A stretch of 64,000 bases of DNA, taken from contig JANJXV010000043.1 in assembly GCA_024803745.1 (NCBI GenBank), positions 1,695,501-1,759,500 on the forward strand, in the 5' to 3' direction. This DNA comes from Megascapheus bottae (lineage: Eukaryota; Chordata; Mammalia; Rodentia; Geomyidae). Positions 10,495-22,849 of this stretch are shown piece by piece. Position numbers and translations under genes: made by a program. Below the pieces are notes generated by a model that worked only from the letters and a program-made list of their open reading frames with translations, had not been told where the DNA came from and made no database searches. The first letter of the stretch is position 1. Every line of letters starts with the position of its first letter.

Positions 10495-11431
10495 GCAGAA
10501 AATCTAACCACAGTCTCTGAGTTCTATCTCCTGGGCCTCTCAGATGACCCTGAACTACAACCAGTCCTCTTTGAGATCTTCCTGTTCATGTATTTGACCA
10601 CCTTACTAGGAAATCTGCTCATCATCCTGGCCGTCAGCTGTGACCCTCACCTCCACATGCCCATGTACTTCTTCCTCTGCAATCTCTCCTTGGCTGACAT
10701 TGGCTTCACGTCTACCAGGGTCCCCAAGACGCTGGTGAACATCCAGAGTCACAGCAGAGCCATCTCCTATGGGGGCTGCCTCACCCAGATGTCTCTCTTC
10801 CTCTTTTTGGCTGTATGGATGACATAGTTCTGACTGTCATGGCCTATGACTGCTTTGTGGCCATCTGTCACCCCCTGAATTACCTGGTCCTCTTGAAACC
10901 TGGCTGCTGTCAGATCTTAGTATTGGTGTCTACTTTGTTTAGTTTTCTGGATTCCCAGTCACACAATTCACTTGCTTTAAAAGTGTGGAAATCCCAAATT
11001 AATTCTGTGATGCTTCTCAAATATTTAAACTGTTCTGTTCTGGTTCCTTTACAAATAACTTGTTAATATATGTAAGTACTGTCATCTTTGGGCTATTTCC
11101 TCTTTCAGGGATCCTTCACTCTTACTACAAAATTTTCTCTTCCATTCTGAGGATCCCCACAGAAAGTGGGAGGCACAAAGCCTTCTCCACGTGTGGGGCT
11201 CAGCTCTCGGTTGTTTGCATTTTCTACGGCACCTTGCTTGGTGTGTACTGCCGTTCCACTGTGCTCCATGGCTCCAGGAACCTCGTGGTGGCCTCAGTGA
11301 TGTACACGGTGGTCTCCCCCATGGAGAACCCCTTCATCTACAGCCTGAGCAACAGGGACATTAGCAGGACTCTGAGGAGGCTGGGCAGCAGGGTCCTCAG
11401 AACTCAGGACTTGGGTAGGACACTTAACTAA
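10495..11431 (+). pseudogene. Olfactory receptor pseudogene, OR7-like (copy 2)
   Basis: Odorant GPCR remnant of the same OR7-like group as the copy at 1,632. Recognisable blocks are [20 protein letters not shown] (10,498 onward), [11 protein letters not shown] (TM1), [16 protein letters not shown] (TM2), VMAYDCFVAICHPLNY (TM3/loop 2, with DRY altered to DCF), SYYKIFSSILR (TM5), KAFSTCGAQLSVV (TM6) and NPFIYSLSNRD (TM7). Breaks: no in-frame start codon after the TAA at 10,492; a frameshift near 10,805-10,815 (old frame stops at TAG 10,825); a second shift near 10,970-10,985; and a TAA at 11,000-11,002 in the restored phase. The last frame runs to TAA at 11,429. Length and block order match a full OR, so it decayed in place and is not a fragment. 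Confidence 0.9.
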
Positions 11432-11734
11432 ATGGAAGAATTAGGTGTATCCCTGCTTCTTCTTCCATGTGCGAAACGTGAAGAATAATTGGCTAATTAA
11501 TTTACCCATCTGGTTCCCTCATTGCACAGTGGTTAAGAGGCTTAGGATGCTGGAGAATCAATATTAATAGACAGATGCAAAGATTTAGTTCTGCAGAATA
11601 AAAGGTTTTTCTGCAGAGGAGTAGTGCCTGTGAGGTTCTCAATGCAATTAATGTTAACAGAGTGTGCACAGAATGAAATTCAATGGTATTTTAGACTCTA
11701 AGAATTTTCCTGGAAGAAACGGAAAGACTTAGAA
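11432..11734. other. Intergenic DNA, nothing recognised
   Basis: About 300 bases downstream of OR copy 2 with no supported feature. Confidence 0.45.
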
Positions 11735-12190
11735 AAAATAATAAGTGAAGTAAGCAAGACTCAAAAAAACATGGGCTCAGTGGTTTCGCTCATTTGTCAT
11801 AAACAGTAGAAACCTTGGGCTCTCCTAGCAGAGATCCAGAATAGAACAAAAGCTAGATACATAATGCCATATAGAATGACACTAAATGAAAGACCTCCAG
11901 GATATAGAAACAAAAGCCATATAATGAGTGATTCTTGTCTCTCATCTCTTTTGCTGTCCTTGATTATCTCATATTCTTACAGTATTTCACCTGGTTATCT
12001 GATATATTGTAAATATACTTATTTGATTATTTGATGTTAGATAGTGAAGGGAGGAAAACAAGATGAGGGGCGGGGATGGAGGAATGGAAATGAGGACCAA
12101 GTCATGAGAAAGGGTATCAATGTTTGTGAAGTAATGATTTTTCTCTCTGGTGAATGTAATTTAACCCTTATATTAATTACAATAAAAAGC
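11735..12190 (+). mobile_element. L1 3' end/3' UTR
   Basis: The segment starts with the L1 terminal motif AATAAGTGAAGTAAGCAAGACTCAAAAA (about 11,739). It passes through TATTGTAAATATACTTATTTGATTATTTGA (about 12,003) and a purine-rich stretch (12,045-12,100). It ends in ATTAATTACAATAAAAAG (about 12,172-12,189). The near-identical order at 14,460-15,235 confirms one L1 family. Confidence 0.7.
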
Positions 12191-12524
12191 ATATGAAAAA
12201 AATAATTTTCCTTGAAGGAGCAACGATAGAGAAGGGATGAGTAGAATGAAATTCATTTGATCTTTGAGTTTCTTCTGGAATATATGAAGAGTCTAAACAA
12301 ATTCTTTTACAGAACTTTTCTAATTTGTTCTTCTTCAAGCACGAGCATATATTCTGAGACACTGGGTACTTTTGAGGTCTGTGTTGTAACTTCAAGGCTC
12401 CTAACAGTAGCTAATAGGCCTGGTCAGCACCCACCTTCATTTTTAACGACTGCAGTTCTGATGGGCTCACAGCTGAGTATCTCCTGCCTGTGGTTTTTGC
12501 CTCCTGAAGCTGGACACGGGCTGC
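12191..12524. other. Intergenic DNA, nothing recognised
   Basis: Short overlapping frames on both strands (up to 93 codons) show no family motif. Nothing is supported. Confidence 0.4.
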
Positions 12525-12625
12525 CCTGTATAAAATAACTAAAAACAAAAGAGCTGGTTGTACATCATTTGGCAACAAATGAGAAAGCTCTGAGTTCACA
12601 TACCAGTGCTCCTAAAACCAAGTGG
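12525..12625 (+). repeat. SINE tail remnant
   Basis: AACTAAAAACAAAAGAGCTGGTTGTACATCATTTGG ... GAGTTCACATACCAGTGCTCCT closely parallels 5,650-5,735. It is probably the 3' half of the same SINE subfamily. Confidence 0.5.
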
Positions 12626-12943
12626 GCTGTTTCTCTTCACTTTTATTAAGGTAAAATATCCACGATAGAAAATTCACATCTCAACCACTGTAAAATTCAG
12701 ATTGAGGGGCGATCATCCCCAGATATGTGTCATCTTTACAAAGTGAAATTTTATGCATTAAAACAAATAAATCCTTCCCTCATTAATAACTTTGACTTAA
12801 CCAGCAATTTTTTCTAGTGCTTCTATGTCCTCAGTTATACTAATAAAACCATAAGAATATAAAGATTGTGTACAGACAGGTAGGATTTACTAGAATTAGG
12901 GTTAATTTTTTTCCTCTGCAAAACAGTATTACAGATGGATTAC

Positions 12944-13888
12944 CTACCTCCTGTTGTCAGTTCCTGGTTTGAAAAACCTGGTCAGGACACTTTTGTGGTC
13001 ACTGTTCCTCAGGCTGTAGATGAAGGGGTTCAGGAGAGGAGTGACTACTATGTACATCACTGAGGACACAGCACTGCCCCTGGAAGAATGTGACACAGCT
13101 GATGCAAAATAAACTCCCAGTCCTGTCCCAAAGAATAAACACACCACTGACAGGTGATAGCCACAGGTGAAGAAGGCTTTGTACCAATTCTCAGCACCAA
13201 AGAAATAATTTTATAGTAAGAGAAAAGGATTCCAACGATTGGAGGAAATCCATATATGGTAGCAACAACATATTTGAAGTTTTTACAGGAAGATCCAGGA
13301 CTTGAGAAGTGTCACAGAAGAAAATTGGGATTTCCACTTCCTTGAAAATGGTCATCTGTAATGCCATCCACACATGCAGTTGTCCTTCCAAGAAGCTGGC
13401 GACAAATGACAGCACAACCAAGGAGACACAGATATGAGTGTTCATGATGAGAGGGTAATTCAGGGGGTGGCAAATGGCCACAAAGCGGTCATAGGCCATC
13501 ACAGAAAGAAGAAAAACATCCGTATTGCAAAAAATGATGAAGAGACACATCTGTGTTAGGCAACCTGCATAGGAGATGGCTCTGCTATGACTCTGCAGTT
13601 TCACCAGCATCTTGGGTACAGTGGTGGAAATGAAGCAGACATCATCCAAGGAGAGGATGGAGAGGAAGAAGTACATGGGGGTGTGAGGTGGGGGTCAGAG
13701 GTGAAGGCCAGGATGATGTGCAGATTTCCCATCACAGTGATCAGGTATATGGACAGGAAGAGCCCAAAGAGCATGGGTTGTAATTTTGTGTCCTCTGAGA
13801 TCCTCAGGAGAAGGAAGTCTGTAACATGGGTTATATTTTGTGCTTCTTTATGTCTTAGAGGACTTCTCAAAAACATAAACGTCTTCAT
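12944..13888 (-). pseudogene. Olfactory receptor pseudogene, OR7-like (copy 3, minus strand)
   Basis: Third OR7-like receptor, on the opposite strand. A usable ATG exists at 13,888-13,886 (MKTFMFLRSP...), with an N-terminal extension before the AQNITHVTDFLLL block. TM1 (LITVMGNLHIILAF) is intact. A one-base frameshift follows near 13,680, just before MYFFLSILSLDDVCF. The longest frame, 13,676-13,191, retains TM2-TM5 elements including an intact MAYDRFVAICHPLNYP and FFCDTSQVLDL. Further shifts and a small deletion near 13,150-13,300 scramble TM5-TM6. The final frame 13,147-12,944 carries [11 protein letters not shown] and the TM7 block [11 protein letters not shown], ending in a stop after GTDNRR. 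It has lost function, though less severely than the two plus-strand copies. Confidence 0.9.
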
Positions 13889-14459
13889 AGAAAACAAAAC
13901 CCATATGCAGGAATTGTCATCTCTAAATATTTGAAATTGAAGTATCTAAAAGCTTGAATTTTGCACCAACTATGCAGTACAGTATATTAATCTGTGTTTG
14001 TTAATTTGGCAATCCCTTAGTTCTAGAATCTTCTGACTCTGGGATGCCTTATTCCTCAAGCTTTTTTCTACATGTGCTTCCCAGTGACACAGAGCTGTTT
14101 TGGAAATCCAAGAACATAAATGCTGTCTAGAGTAAGATCACCTGAAAGTACAGCCCACCCTTTTGTAGTAAGTGTGGGGGGAGAAGTTTCCAGGGCATCA
14201 GAAAGGATCGAAGAGTTTTACACATTTATGATACATGTCTGTCTAGGAGCCTACTTTTGGAGCCAGTGCCCTGCCCTAGGTTATAGGAAGCCTATCCACT
14301 GAGAGGGCTGGAGAGTGGTCTTTCATGTGTAGATTGAGATTGTGGGTTACAAACTGGGCTGGAGGATTTCAGGATCATCCCCTGGGAGAAGGACCTGCAG
14401 TAGGCCAAGCCACAAGAGCAGTACTGAATGAGGGGCACAAAGCACTGTTTCTGGTATTA
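13889..14459. other. Intergenic DNA, nothing recognised
   Basis: Upstream side of OR copy 3. No gene, repeat or promoter could be supported. Confidence 0.45.
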
Positions 14460-15235
14460 TGGCATTTGTAGGGAAATGGTTAGGCATGGAAACGTGGTAT
14501 TGAGTGAAATAAGTCAGGCTCACAGAAACAAAGGATATTCATTCATCTCTAAAACATGGAAATTAGATCTCAATTATCAAGATGTATGAATACATACAGA
14601 GTCATGTGTTTCAATGCACACATACATATAGAGGAAAATATGGCAAGAAAGGATTATTACGGAATGACTCCACTCATCAAATAAGCCGTAGTTCAACCAA
14701 ATGAATAGGAGGAAACTGAAACAGTCTGCTCCTTAAAAATGCACAGTGTTCCAGGGGCAAGTGGCTCACACTTGGAATCCTAACTATTCCAGAGGCTGTG
14801 GTCTGAGATTTACAGGTGGAAGCCAGTCTGTGGCAGGGAATTCTGAGAACCTCTTGTTTTCAGTTAAGTAGCAAAAACCAGGAAGTTAAGAGGAGGCTAA
14901 ATGAGAGGATCTCCAGGATATGGAAACAAGAGCCATAAAATGTGTGATTGTTGTTTTTAGTGTCCTAGGTTATTTTTCATCCTTTTTGTTGTCCCTTGAT
15001 TATTGTCCTATTGTTATTGTATCTCCATTATTATCTGTTATATTGTATATATATTTATTTGTTTATTTGAAATAGGATAGGGAAGGGGGAAATCAAGATG
15101 AAGGGTGGCAGTGGGTGGAGGAAAATGGGGACAAAAAGCATGAGAAGGGATATCCATGATTGTGAAATAATTCACTTTCTATCTGGCAAATATAACTGTA
15201 ACATTTCTATTAATTACAATGAAAATGAGGGAAAA
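14460..15235 (+). mobile_element. L1 3' end with a SINE inserted
   Basis: L1 ORF2 end motif GGCATTTGTAGGGAAATGG and ATTGAGTGAAATAAGTCAGGCTCACAG (about 14,461-14,527) are followed by the 3' UTR. The UTR resumes at about 14,900 with AGGATCTCCAGGATATGGAAACAAGAGCC, matching 11,890 onward, and ends in ATTAATTACAATGAAAATGAGG (15,212). The interruption at 14,757-14,890 is a SINE. Confidence 0.7.
14757..14890 (+). repeat. B1-like SINE nested in L1
   Basis: GTGGCTCACACTTGGAATCCTAACTATTCCAGAGGCTGTGGTCTGAG is a diverged B1 head. It is followed by an abbreviated linker. The L1 3' UTR continues on either side, so the SINE is younger than the L1. Confidence 0.6.
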
Positions 15236-15370
15236 AATCAGGAAATGGAGCTGTAGCTTTGAGTAAAAACTTCAGGGAAAGTACATGGGCCCTGAGTTCA
15301 AGCCACAGAACATACGTGTGTGCACGCATGTACACAAACACACACCCACACACATACCACAGAAGGTGAA
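15236..15370 (+). repeat. tRNA-like SINE tail with CA-rich end
   Basis: GAAATGGAGCTGTAGCTTTGAGTAAAAAC ... CCTGAGTTCAAGCCACAGAAC (about 15,241-15,309) is the second half of the window's SINE family. A degenerate CA-rich run to about 15,360 follows. Confidence 0.55.
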
Positions 15371-15477
15371 ACATATGAAATGAGAAAGAATGACTTAAGA
15401 CCCTGAGCTCTGAGAAGGACACTATGCATTCTGCCAATAATTTCATTGATGGAATATCCTCTGGACATTTTCATCAT

Positions 15478-15585
15478 CATCACAATCTTCCTTCTCATTC
15501 TACCCCTCTTCCTTCTCCTCCTGCTCCTCTTCCTCCTCTACCAATTCTTATCATCCTCTTTATCCTCCTCCTCTCCTTTTCAGTC
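15478..15585. repeat. Pyrimidine-rich (TCC)n-like low-complexity tract
   Basis: Degenerate CTTCCTCCT/CTCCTCTTCC triplets, visible directly. An open frame across it encodes only Leu/Ser/Phe and is not a gene. Confidence 0.8.
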
Positions 15586-16768
15586 AAACTTTAGGATAAC
15601 TTGGGAAAGTGGTTTGAACCATTTATAAGCTGCTACATTTGGTGACCCACAAATGAGAATGAAACACAATAGGTAAAGAATTCTGCATCACATATATTGA
15701 CACACCTAACGTTCAACCCCTACCTGCAAGTTCACTGAGGTATAAATTTTCCAGTTTCCATATAATTAGGGTTTTACAAGGGCATGCTAACCCCCTGTGA
15801 TTCCCAAACCATCCTACCTGTCCTCATGCTGCAGAGAAGACATTCCTGAAAGTCCTTCATCACCTATCCCACCCCACTCAATTCCTTAAGCTGCTTCTCT
15901 CTTCAGCTATCACACATGTGGACAGAACTGAGGACCCCAGATCTGGTGCCCAGCACAAGTCAAGCCTCTGTCCTCAGGAAAGAGATGAATACACAGAAGG
16001 AGCAGAGATGGTGGTGATGAGGAGAGAGATATAGCACCAGTGTCCTGATGACAAGGGAGGGAAGGCTTATCCTTGGCTTCTGTATAGCCTTGGAGGATTA
16101 ATACCCACAGCTCACAATTAACCAAACTGTGTGTATTAACAGGCCAAGTCTCTGGACATTTCAAACACAGGACTGAGAGTATCATAAACAACATGCATGG
16201 CAAGTGGAAATTTTTTGTCTATCAAGGAGATTTATGGATTTAAACTTTGGACATTTATACTTATTTAATGGTGTGCAGAAACATTCCTTTATCGTTTTCA
16301 TTTTCATTAAAATATGCTTTACCAATTCTTATATATTATGTGCATCTATAAAATAACATTTATAATATTTCTATATTTCTACAATTTCGAGCCCCAGGAA
16401 GTGGAAAAAGGGAAAAAATGAAAAAAATTGAAAATGATATGCAGTATTTTTGGATCACAAAACAATAGAGGTACCTCTTCCAAGATCACTGGAGAAAAAT
16501 CCACAGTAGTCATCCTTGTTGCTGAAATTCAATATAATCTAATCTATGAAGAAACACTCATGCATAGTTTCTTTTATTATAAAGAAATAGTGACATTTTC
16601 TGAAGATGTGATACTTGTAAACGTTCTGGAAAATATAGACAATTGCTTTTTATCCTGAATTTCATAGAGATAATTCAGCACTAGAAAATACTATGCTGAG
16701 CCTTCTAACTTCCAGGAGATTTCCTAATCATTCCTTGATTTTGAAAGTACCATTCTGGTTCCTTATTT
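15586..16768. other. Intergenic DNA, nothing recognised
   Basis: AT-rich, with short frames only (up to 97 codons near 15,910-16,203 on - and 76 codons near 16,428 on +), none with recognisable motifs. Confidence 0.45.
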
Positions 16769-16769
16769 T

Positions 16770-16817
<48 letters not shown>
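16769..16817. repeat. (CTTT)n tetranucleotide microsatellite
   Basis: About 12 CTTT units, followed by a decayed CCTT/TTTC tract to about 16,855. It lies where the A-rich tail of the adjacent inverted SINE would be, a common birthplace for such tracts. Confidence 0.95.
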
Positions 16818-16849
16818 TTTTCTTTCCTTCCTTCCTTCTTCATTTTCTT

Positions 16850-17095
16850 TTCTTTCTACCAGTGTGTATGACAGCTCGAGGACTTTTATTCAGTCTGGGA
16901 ACCTCACTGAGATTTTTCTTCTCCTTCTACCACTTCAGTCACACCTCTACACTTGGCTCCTTGATGGTTAATTAGAGATAAGATACTTGTGGACTTTTTT
17001 TGCCTCCATTGGCTTTGAACTGGGATCTTAACATGTCAGCTTCTTAAATAGCTAGAATCACAGATGTGAACCATAGGCACTCAGAACAAACTATA
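16850..17095 (-). repeat. SINE, inverted
   Basis: On + the order is a tRNA-like half complement (16,860-16,960), GGTTAATTAGAGATAAGATACTTGTGGAC (about 16,967), TTTGAACTGGGATCTTAACATGTCAGC, and AGCTAGAATCACAGATGTGAACCA (about 17,051-17,074). It is a full-length but diverged member of the window's SINE family. Confidence 0.65.
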
Positions 17096-17570
17096 CTTTA
17101 AGAAATAATCACCTGGTGGGGCAGTGGACCTGCCAGTTTCATGGAACCAGAAAATCCAAGATTTTTTTAGTACCACCTTGGAGACCATTGCAGTTCTGCT
17201 CCCTGAATGGCATTGGGAAGGAATCGCCTCCCCCACAAGCCAAGAGCAGCGCCATCTTGACTGCTGGCAAACACCCGGCTAAACCAACTGGAGCTGGAGA
17301 AGTGGTGCTGGCAGGACCATCATTAAAAAGGGCAAAACTTTTCCCAGAGGCAGCTTCGCGGGATGTCTGTCCCAGGTGCTAGCAGAAGTCCACACTTGGG
17401 TGGGGCTGCAGTCCTGGTAAACAAAGCCACTTCTGCCTCCACCCCTTTTATCTCTGCCCAATCAAGCAAACAGATCAGACACACCACAAAGCCAAATAGC
17501 AAGAAAAAACACTTTTTGAAGGGTTTGGATCAAGAATTTATAGGAGACACAAGTTACTTTTACTGTTCCC
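17096..17570. other. Boundary segment left of the satellite array
   Basis: About 475 bases, GC-richer than the preceding DNA, ending abruptly at the first CCCTAA-like units (17,571). An 88-codon open frame (17,116-17,382, +) has no recognised domain. Features such as CCCTTTTATCTCTGCCCAATCA near 17,442 could be fortuitous. I do not recognise the segment; an old LTR, an L1 5' region or unique subtelomeric sequence are all possible. Confidence 0.35.
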
Positions 17571-18850
17571 CCTAACCCCCCCAAAAAACCGAACCCTCAC
17601 CCTAACCATCACCCTAACCCTAACCCTACTCCTAACCCAAAACCTAACCCTCACCCTAACCCTAATCCTAACCCTAAAACTAATCCTCACCCTAATCATC
17701 ACCCTCACCCTAACCCTAACCCTAATCCTCATCCTCATCCTCATCTTAACCCTAAACCTAACCATAATCCTCACCCTAAGCCTCAGACTCACCCTAACCC
17801 TAATCCTAAAGCTAACCCAGAACCTACTCATAACCCTCACGATAACCACAAACTTAACCCTAACCCTTACCCTAACCCTCACCCTAACCCTCACCCTCAC
17901 CCTCAACCTAACCCTAACCCTAAACGTAAACCTAACCCTAACTCAAACACTAACACTAACCCTAAACCTCACCCTGTTCCACACACTACCCCTAAACCTA
18001 ACCCTAACCCTAAACTTAACCCTCAACCTCACCCTCAACTTAAGCCTAACCCTAGCACTAACCCTAACCCTAACCCTCACACTAACACTCACCTTCACCC
18101 TAACCCTAACCTTAAACCTTACCCTAACCCTAACCCTCAACTTAACCCTCAGCCTAACCTTAACCCTAACCCTAACCCTCACCCTAACCCTCAAACTAAC
18201 CCTAACGCTACAGCTAAACTTCACCCTAACCCTCACCCTAAACCTAACCATCACCCCACCCATAACCCTAAACCTAACACTAACACCATTCCAAAATGTA
18301 ACCTTAACCCTAAAAATAACCCTAACCCTAAACCTCACCTGCAGCCTCACCCTCACCCTAACGCTAACTCTAACCCTCAACCTAAACCTAACCCTCACCC
18401 TAACCCTCACCCTCACCCTAACCCTAACCCTCACCCTAACCATCACCCTAACCCTAAACCTAAAGCTAACCCTCACCCTAAACCTAAACCTAACCCTAAC
18501 CCTAACCCTCACCCTCATCCTAACCCTAATCCTAACCCTAAACCTAAACATAGACCTAATACTAACTCTAACCATAACCATAACCCTAACCCTCACCCTA
18601 ACCCTAACCCTAATCTTAACCTTAACCCTAACCCTAAAACTAAACCTCACCCTAACCCTCACCCTCAGCCTAATCCTAACCATAAACCCTAACCCTAACC
18701 GTAACCCTAACCCTAAACCTAAACCTAAATTTAACCTTCATGGCACCGTCACCCTAACACTAACCCTAACCCTAACCCAAACCCTAACACTAAACCTAGC
18801 CCTAGCCCTGAAACTATGCATAACCCTAACCCTAAACCAAACCCTAACCC

Positions 18851-19110
18851 TAACCTTAACCTTAACCCTAACCCTCACCCTAAGGGTCCCTAACCCTAAC
18901 CCTAACATTAAATCTAACCCTAACCTTCACCCTAACCATCATCCTAACAGTAAACTTAACCCTAACCCTAACCCTAACCCTAACCTTAACCTTAACCCTA
19001 ACCCTAACCCTAAGGATCCCTAACCCTAACCCTAACCCTAAATCTAACCCGAACCTTCACCCTAAACGTCACCCTAACAGTAAACTTAACCCTAACATTA
19101 ATCCTAACCC
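18851..19110. repeat. 130-bp tandem duplication in the array
   Basis: The block starting TAACCTTAACCTTAACC at 18,851 is repeated at 18,981, exactly 130 bases later. It shares AAGGGTCCC/AAGGATCCC, TAAATCTAACCC, AACCTTCACCC and AACAGTAAACTTAACCC. Because 130 is not a multiple of six, the match is homologous and not an accident of phase. Confidence 0.85.
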
Positions 19111-22100
19111 TAAACCTAACCCAAACCTTCACCCTCACACTAAACCTAATCTTCCCATAACTCTAACCCTCACCCGTACCCTCACCCGTACCTTAACCCT
19201 AATCATTACCCTAACCCTCACCCTAAACCTAACCTTATCCCAAACCCTAACCATAACCATAACCTCACCCTCACCCTAATCCTAACCCTAACCCTAACCC
19301 TCACCGTAACCCTAACACTAACTCTCACCCTAACCCTCACCCTAACCCTAACCCAAATCCTAACCCTAACCCTAACCCTCACCCTAACCCTAACACTAAA
19401 ACTAATCCTCCCCTTACCCTCACCCTCACACTAACACTAATCCTAACCCTAACCATAACATTAACGCTAAGCCTAACCCTCACCCTAAACTTGACCCTCA
19501 CCCTCACCCTTACCATAACTCTAACCTAACCCTCATCCTAACCTAAAGCCTAAACCTCACCCTACTGCTCACCCTCAACCTAACCCTAACCCTAACCTTA
19601 ACCCAAACCCTAACCCTAACCCAAACTCTAACGCTAACCCTAAATGTAACCCTATCCCTAACCCTCAACCTAACCATTACCGTAAACCTAAACCTCTCCT
19701 AAACCCTAATCCTAACCCTAACTGTAACCATAACCTCACCCCCACCCTAAACCTAACCCTGACCCGAACACTCAACGTAACCCTAACCCTAAAAATAACC
19801 CTAAGCCTAACCCTCACCATAAACTTCACCATAAACCCAACCCAAACCCTAACCCAAACCCTCACCCTAACCCTTACCTTAAACCTAAAACTGATCCTCA
19901 CCCTCACCCTCAACCTAACACTAATCCTAACACAAACCTTAACACTAACCCTAAACCTAATCCTCACCCTCACACCAACCCTAACCCTAACCCTAACCCT
20001 AACACTCATCCTATCTCTAAACCAAATCCTAACCCTCACCATAATGCTCACCCTCACCCTAAAACTAAGCATTACCCTATCCCTCACCCTAACCCTAACC
20101 CTCACCCTAATCCTAAACCTAACCCTAACCCTAATCCTAAGCCTAACCCTCACCCCAACCCAATTCCTAACCCTAAAAATCACCCTAACCTTCACGCTAA
20201 CCCTAAAGCTAATCTTAACCATCACCCTCACCCTCACCCTAAGGCTTACCCTAAATCTCAACCTAACCCTAACCCTAACACTAACCCTAACACTAAATCA
20301 AATCCTAAACCTAGTAGTAGCCCTAAAGCTATACATAACCCTAACGCTAACGCTAATTGTAACCCTAACCCAAAACCTAGTCCTAGCTCTAACTCTAACC
20401 ATAAACCTAAACCTAACCCTAAACCTAACGCTAAAGTTAACATTAACCACAACCCTAACCCTAACACTATGGGTCCGTAACACTAACCATAACCCTAACC
20501 CTCAGCCTAAACCTAACCTTAACCCTAACCCTCAGCCTCACCCTCACTCTCAACCTAACCCTAAAGTTAACCCTAAAACTAACACTAACACTAACCAAAA
20601 CCCTAACCCTAAACCTAACCAAAACCCCAAACCTAACCCTCACCCTCACCCTAACCCTAAACCTAATCCTAACCCTAAACATAACCCTCACCCTAACCCT
20701 AAACCTAAACCTAATCCTAACCCTAACCATAATCAAAACCCTAAAACTAGCCCTAGCCCTAACCCTATACATAACCCTAAACTTAACCATAATCGTAATG
20801 GTAACGCTAACCCTAGTCCAAGCCCTAACCCTAACCAAAAACCTAAACCTAACCCTAAACCTAACACTACACCTGACCTCAACCCTAACTTTAATCCTAA
20901 CCCTAAGTGTCCTTAACCCTAACCCTAACCATGATCCTAACCCTAACCCTCAACCTAACCCTCACCTTGACACTAACCCTAACCCTAGCCCTAACCCTAA
21001 CACTAACACTCACCCTACCCTCACCTTCAACTTAACCCTAACCCTAACCCTAAGTGTCCCTAACCCTCACCCTAACTCTAACACTAACACTCACACTCAC
21101 GCTAACCCTCACCCTATGCCTCATCCTAAACCTAACCATTATTCTCACCCTCAACCTAACGCTCACTCTCACCAGCACCCTAAACCTAACCCTAACCCTA
21201 ACCCTAACCCTCACCCTCACACTAACCCTAACCCTCACCCTATCCCTCACCCTATCCCTCACCCTAACCCTCACCCTCACCCTAAACCTAACCCTAAACT
21301 TCACCCAAACACTAATCCTAACACTAACCCTAACCCTAATCCTAAAGGTAACCCTCACCCTAACCCTAATCATAACCATAACACTAACTGTAACCATAAC
21401 CCTCAACCTCAACCTAAACCTATCCCTAAACCTAACTGTAAACCTCACACTCATCCTCACACTAACCCTAAACTGAATCCTAACCCTAACCTAAAACCTA
21501 AACAAAACCCTAAACCTAACCCTATCCCTAACCCTAACTCAAACCCTAACCCTAACCATAACCCTAAACATACCCGAAGCCCTAAACCTATACATAACCC
21601 TAATCCTAAAACTAACACTAACCCTAACCCTAAACCTAACCATAACCGTAACCCTAACCTTAACCCTAAACCTAAGGGTCCCCATCCCTAACCCTAACCC
21701 TAACAATTAACCTAACCCTAACCCTAAACTTCACCCTAACCCTCAACCTAAACCTCACCCTCACCCTAACCCTCACCCTCAACCTCATACACACCCTAAC
21801 CCCCACCCTCACGCTAACCCTAACCCTAACCATAACTCTCACCCTCATTTTAACCCTTATCCTAACCCTAAACCTCAACCTCACTCTCACCCTAACCCTC
21901 CCTCTCACCCTCACCCTAACCCTAACCCTAAACCTCACCTTCATCCTCACAATAACCCTCACTCTCACCCTCACCCAAACCCTAACCTACCCCTCACCCT
22001 AACCCTCACCCTCACCCTCACCGTAACCCTCACCCTAACACTCACCCTAAGCCTAACCCTCTCCCTAACACTCACCCTCATGCTAAACCTCCCCCTCAAC

Positions 22101-22645
22101 CTCATCCTTACCCTCTATCTCACCCTCACGCTAACCTGAACCCTAACCCTAATCCTCACCCTAACCCTAAACCTAATCCTCATCCTAACCCTAACACTAA
22201 ACCTAACCCTAAACCTAACCCTAATCTTACACTTCACCCTAACCCTTACTATAAAACCTACCTCTCACTGAACCATCACCCTAACCCTCACCCTAAACCT
22301 AACCCTCACCATAAACCTAATCCTAACCCTAACCCTAACCCTCACCCTAACCATCACCCTCACCCTAACACTCGCCCTAAACCGAATCCTATCTCTAACC
22401 CTAACCCTCACTCTAACCTTCACCCTCACCCTCACCCTAAGCCTAAGCCTAACCCAAAATCTAACCCTAACGCTCATCCTAACCCTAACCCTCACTCTCA
22501 AAATAACTCTAACCTTAACCCTAACCCTAACACTAACACTAACCAAAACCCTAAAGCTAACCCTAAACATAACCCCAATCCTAACCCTCACCCTCACCCT
22601 AAACCTAACCCTAACACTCACCCTAACCCTCACCCTAAATCTAAC

Positions 22646-22849
22646 CCTAAACCTAACCCTCACCCCAACCCTCACCCTAACTCTCAACCTCACCCTAACC
22701 CTTACCGACACCCTCACACTTTTCCTCACCCTAACCCTAACACTAACCCTAAACCTAACCCTCACCCCAACCCTCACCCTAACTCTCAACCTCACCCTAA
22801 CCCTTACCGACACCATCACACTTTTCCTCACCCTAACCCTAACACTAAC
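22646..22849. repeat. 102-bp tandem duplication in the array
   Basis: CTTACCGACACCCTCACAC at 22,701 recurs as CTTACCGACACCATCACAC at 22,803, and ACCTAACCCTCACCCCAACC at 22,651 recurs at 22,753. Both offsets are 102. The copies differ at only a few positions, so this is one of the younger duplications. Confidence 0.85.

Noticed and set aside
13191..13676. Functional minus-strand olfactory receptor
   Set aside because: TM1 lies in a different frame and TM5-TM7 are scrambled by further shifts.
17116..17382. 88-codon gene next to the array
   Set aside because: No known domain, no coding signal beyond openness, and a flank of unknown repeat status.
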